Shown here piece after piece: positions 61,658 through 64,000 of a stretch of DNA of 64,000 bases. The notes under the pieces were generated by a model that had not been told where the DNA came from, searched no databases, and saw only the letters and a program-made list of their open reading frames with translations. Within the stretch, counting starts at the first letter, position 1. Every line of letters starts with the position of its first letter. Source of the DNA: Peribacillus faecalis (GTDB lineage: Bacteria > Bacillota > Bacilli > Bacillales > DSM-1321); contig NZ_JACXSI010000066.1 of the NCBI RefSeq assembly GCF_014712675.1, positions 1 through 64,000 on the forward strand, written 5' to 3'. Both the position numbers and the translations under genes were made by a program.

Positions 61658-63011
61658 TGTCGATATTTTCTTGTTTTTGAGTGAAGCTCTTCGTCATCCA
61701 CACTCTTGATTTCCATCGTTTAAGCATCAGAATGCCTCGCAGCCATTCATCAAGTGCGAAGGCGATCCAGACACCGATTAACCCGAGACCAAGCTGGATA
61801 CCGAGAATATAAGAAAAGAAGACGGCTATTCCCCACATTGATATAATGCCGACGATTACAGGGAATTTCACATCGCCTGTTGCCCGCAATGAATTAATAA
61901 TGACAATATTAAAAGCACGGCCTGGCTCGATGATCACCGTAATCCAAAGCAGAAGTCCCCCTAATGCAATAATGTTTTCATTCGTAGTGAAAAGCGAAAA
62001 TAGCTGTTCAGAAATTAGCGAGAATACTAGTGCGCAAACAAAGGAAACGATAATGCCGAAGCGTAAACTTTTCAAGCAGCGAGAGTAGGCTTCCTCAAAT
62101 TTGCCGGCACCGATCAGATGGCCAATTAAGATTTGTGAGCCTTGACCGATAGCGATAGCAAATAAGTAAATGAACATCATCAGATTGGTTGTATACACTC
62201 TCGTCGTCAACGCTTCTGTGCCGAGCATCGTAATAAAGAATGTGATTGCCATTTGCGAAGCGTTGTATGATAACTGTTCACCGGCAGATGGCACGCCGAT
62301 TGCCAGTAAATTTTTGAAATGCTGAAGCGGCATCTTGAAAACGCGAAGAAAGTGAAGTTTTTCCGGAATGCGTTTCACTAAAATGTACATAATGACGAAT
62401 AATCCGACGAAACGGCTGATTGTTGTAGAAAGGGCTACACCTTCCACGCCTAGAACAGGAATGCCAAACGGCCCGAAAATAAATAAATAGTTTCCCAAAA
62501 TGTTAAGTAAGTTCATACCGATTGTGACGTACATAGCATCTTTCGTAAAGCCGTAGCTTCGTAAAATCGCTCCTGCCGTCATAATTATTGCTTGAATGAA
62601 GGCGAAACCACCGACTACGCTCAAATACGAATGGGCTTCCCCCATTAATTCTTCAGGCAAATCCATAAGATCCAGCAATTGTTTGCTCATTAAAAAGACA
62701 AAGATACTTAAAATGAGACCGAAAACAAAGTTCGCGACAAGTGAGATGACGGAAACTTGATTAGCGGCAACCGAATTTTTGGCGCCCAAATTTTGCGCAA
62801 CCAGAATTGCTGTTCCTGTTGCGATGAAACCGAACATCACGACAACAAGCGATAATATTTGGTTAGCTACCCCAACTGCCGCGACGGAATTATCGGAATA
62901 GAGGCTAAGCATTAATGTATCAGCGTTCCCCATCAAAATATGAAGAAACAATTCAATAAATAAAGGCCAAGTAATGGCGAATAATGTCAAGGTCTTCTTT
63001 TGATCTTGCAT
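61635..63011 (-). CDS. yisQ: MATE-family multidrug/Na+ efflux transporter (YisQ-like)
   Basis: 458 residues with twelve membrane helices in two repeated halves. ITWPLFIELFLHILMGNADTLML and GVPSAGEQLSYNASQMAITF are the matching starts of each half. It exports cationic drugs by H+ or Na+ exchange; the substrate is unknown. ACGGAGGA precedes the ATG. Position after asnO matches yisQ. Confidence 0.88.
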   Translation of the reverse strand: MQDQKKTLTLFAITWPLFIELFLHILMGNADTLMLSLYSDNSVAAVGVANQILSLVVVMFGFIATGTAILVAQNLGAKNSVAANQVSVISLVANFVFGLILSIFVFLMSKQLLDLMDLPEELMGEAHSYLSVVGGFAFIQAIIMTAGAILRSYGFTKDAMYVTIGMNLLNILGNYLFIFGPFGIPVLGVEGVALSTTISRFVGLFVIMYILVKRIPEKLHFLRVFKMPLQHFKNLLAIGVPSAGEQLSYNASQMAITFFITMLGTEALTTRVYTTNLMMFIYLFAIAIGQGSQILIGHLIGAGKFEEAYSRCLKSLRFGIIVSFVCALVFSLISEQLFSLFTTNENIIALGGLLLWITVIIEPGRAFNIVIINSLRATGDVKFPVIVGIISMWGIAVFFSYILGIQLGLGLIGVWIAFALDEWLRGILMLKRWKSRVWMTKSFTQKQENIDIKNQAVS

Positions 63012-63232
63012 GCCAATCCTCCGTGTTATTTCTAGTTGTACAATTGGTCACATCCATTCATCATAGTATGTTGAAAAATGATTTGCAATGCCCATATATT
63101 GTTACTTTTAGTATACAGATTCACAAAGGTTTCGGTTAAATATATGGAAAGTTCTTTCATGTTTGACTAATATAGGAAGAGAAGGATAATCTAGAAGAAT
63201 GGGAGATTATGAAATAGGGGGAGCGCAAGGTG

Positions 63233-64000
63233 ATGAAAAGAGCGATATGCTTGTTACTCATGCCATTTCTTCTGATCGGCGGTCTGCATACGAGCGCATT
63301 AGAAAAAGAAGATAGATTATGGCAGGATGAAACAATCTATTATATTTTGGTAGACAGATTTCTGAATGGCGATGAAAGCAATGACTTTGAAGTCGATTTG
63401 CAAAATACAGAAGCCTATTACGGAGGCGACTTTGCAGGAATTATTGAAAAACTGGATTATTTGAAAGATATGGGCTTCACAACAATCGCGTTATCGTCGA
63501 TTTTTGATAATGGAGGCAAAAGCTATCGTGGCGATCAAGTTATCAACTTTTACGAAACGGAAAAGCATTTTGGAACAATCGCAGAGCTTCAGCAATTAGT
63601 GAAGGAAGCGCATAAGCGAAATATGAAAGTAATGCTGGAGTTTGTTGCTGATACGGTCAGTTCAGAGCATGAATGGGCTGAAAAGAGTAGTTATTTTCAT
63701 GGGAATTCATTTAAGCTGAATCATATGAATGAGCAACTGTCAGAAGAGCTGATTGCCGCTGCCGGATGGTGGGTGGAGAAAGCAGATATTGACGGTTATT
63801 ATATTAATCATACACAGGCGGCTCCAAGTATATTTTGGGATGCTTTTTCTGAAGAAGTGAAAGATTTGAAATCAGATTTTTACATATTGGGAAGTGTGAC
63901 AGAAGGGTCGGTTTTTGAAGAGAAGAGCTTTGACGGCATGGTTGATCTGCCCTTAATGGAAGAGCTGCGGTCAGCATTTGCCGATATTGATGTCAACTTG
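63233..64000 (+). CDS. Secreted alpha-amylase-like (GH13) protein, catalytic residues replaced; runs off window
   Basis: 256 codons are seen, with no stop before the window end. Signal peptide (about 1-24, LLLMPFLLIGGLHTSA), then the start of a GH13 barrel: DETIYYILVDRFLNGDESND, YYGGDFAGIIEKLDYLKDMGF. Conserved region I reads LEFVADTVSSEH instead of the usual D-x-V-x-N-H. Region II reads DGYYINHTQ where active enzymes have DGxRxD. Region III reads ILGSVTEG where E is expected. The nucleophile Asp and acid Glu both seem absent. GGGGGAG lies 9 bases before the ATG. Confidence 0.8.
   Translation, partial: MKRAICLLLMPFLLIGGLHTSALEKEDRLWQDETIYYILVDRFLNGDESNDFEVDLQNTEAYYGGDFAGIIEKLDYLKDMGFTTIALSSIFDNGGKSYRGDQVINFYETEKHFGTIAELQQLVKEAHKRNMKVMLEFVADTVSSEHEWAEKSSYFHGNSFKLNHMNEQLSEELIAAAGWWVEKADIDGYYINHTQAAPSIFWDAFSEEVKDLKSDFYILGSVTEGSVFEEKSFDGMVDLPLMEELRSAFADIDVNL

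Noticed and set aside
1-64000. tRNA and rRNA genes
   Set aside because: I saw no cloverleaf with a TTCGA-type T-loop and CCA end, and no rRNA signature.

Overview
The window is chromosomal DNA from a low-to-moderate GC, endospore-forming member of the Bacillaceae. The evidence is the gene order, which largely follows the Bacillus subtilis yha-yhf-yis region (yhaO-yhaN-yhaM-yhaL-prsA, yhaI-hpr-yhaH-serC-hit-ecsAB, hmoB-hemEH-yhgDE, lplJ, lcfB, yhfN, yhzC-comK-yhjDE-addBA, gerPABCDEF, yisK-yisL, yisN-asnO-yisQ). Strong AGGAGG-type ribosome binding sites, frequent GTG/TTG starts, and a sporulation set (yhaL, two YjcZ-type miniproteins, gerP) support this. I cannot fix the genus or species from the sequence alone.

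Layout. 1-558: the 3' end of a group II intron followed by a mosaic of three palindromic repeat families, called R-A, R-B and R-C here. 559-8432: yhzD, then the yhaO-yhaN-yhaM nuclease operon, a 182-bp MITE-like element, yhaL, the PrsA foldase and two tiny YjcZ-type proteins. 8448-15122: a DUF3267 membrane protein, yhaI, Hpr/ScoC, yhaH, a 56-residue membrane protein, serC, hit, then the ecsAB ABC transporter. 16339-18970: R-A, a PAP2 phosphatase, a 20-bp tandem array, a single-gene IS200 element and hmoB. 19256-24693: heme genes hemE-hemH, then the TetR-type regulator yhgD with its likely target yhgE, and the zinc-finger miniprotein yhfH. 24913-30901: lipoate ligase, acyl-CoA ligase and a three-gene ABC importer. 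31151-36171: SCO, M48 protease, yhzC, comK, yhjD, yhjE. 36332-45714: addB-addA, then a GntR-regulated ABC exporter. 45845-47856: the gerP germination operon. 48061-61237: acyl-CoA ligase, a Vpr-like protease, a DUF418 protein, yisK, yisL, a FIST-PAS-GGDEF-EAL protein, yisN and asnO. 61635-64000: a MATE transporter and a truncated, apparently catalytically dead alpha-amylase-like secreted protein.

Functional groups: DNA repair and recombination with competence (yhaON, addBA, comK); spore formation and germination (yhaL, YjcZ pair, gerP, hpr); heme synthesis and turnover (hemE, hemH, hmoB); secretion and folding (prsA, ecsAB, Vpr-like protease).

The most unusual content is the repeat landscape. 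The R-A element carries hairpins whose arms covary between copies. Its terminal terminator-like hairpin sits 0-2 nt from the stop codon of five unrelated genes, always in the same orientation. R-B and R-C are long palindromes, and one R-C sits inside an R-B. Two unrelated 20-22 bp tandem arrays lie next to terminators. Other points of note are a ComK lacking the C-terminal MecA-recognition motif, a 22-codon reading frame just upstream of comK, an enlarged YhaM, three diverged tandem motifs between hit and ecsA, and the amylase-like pseudoenzyme.
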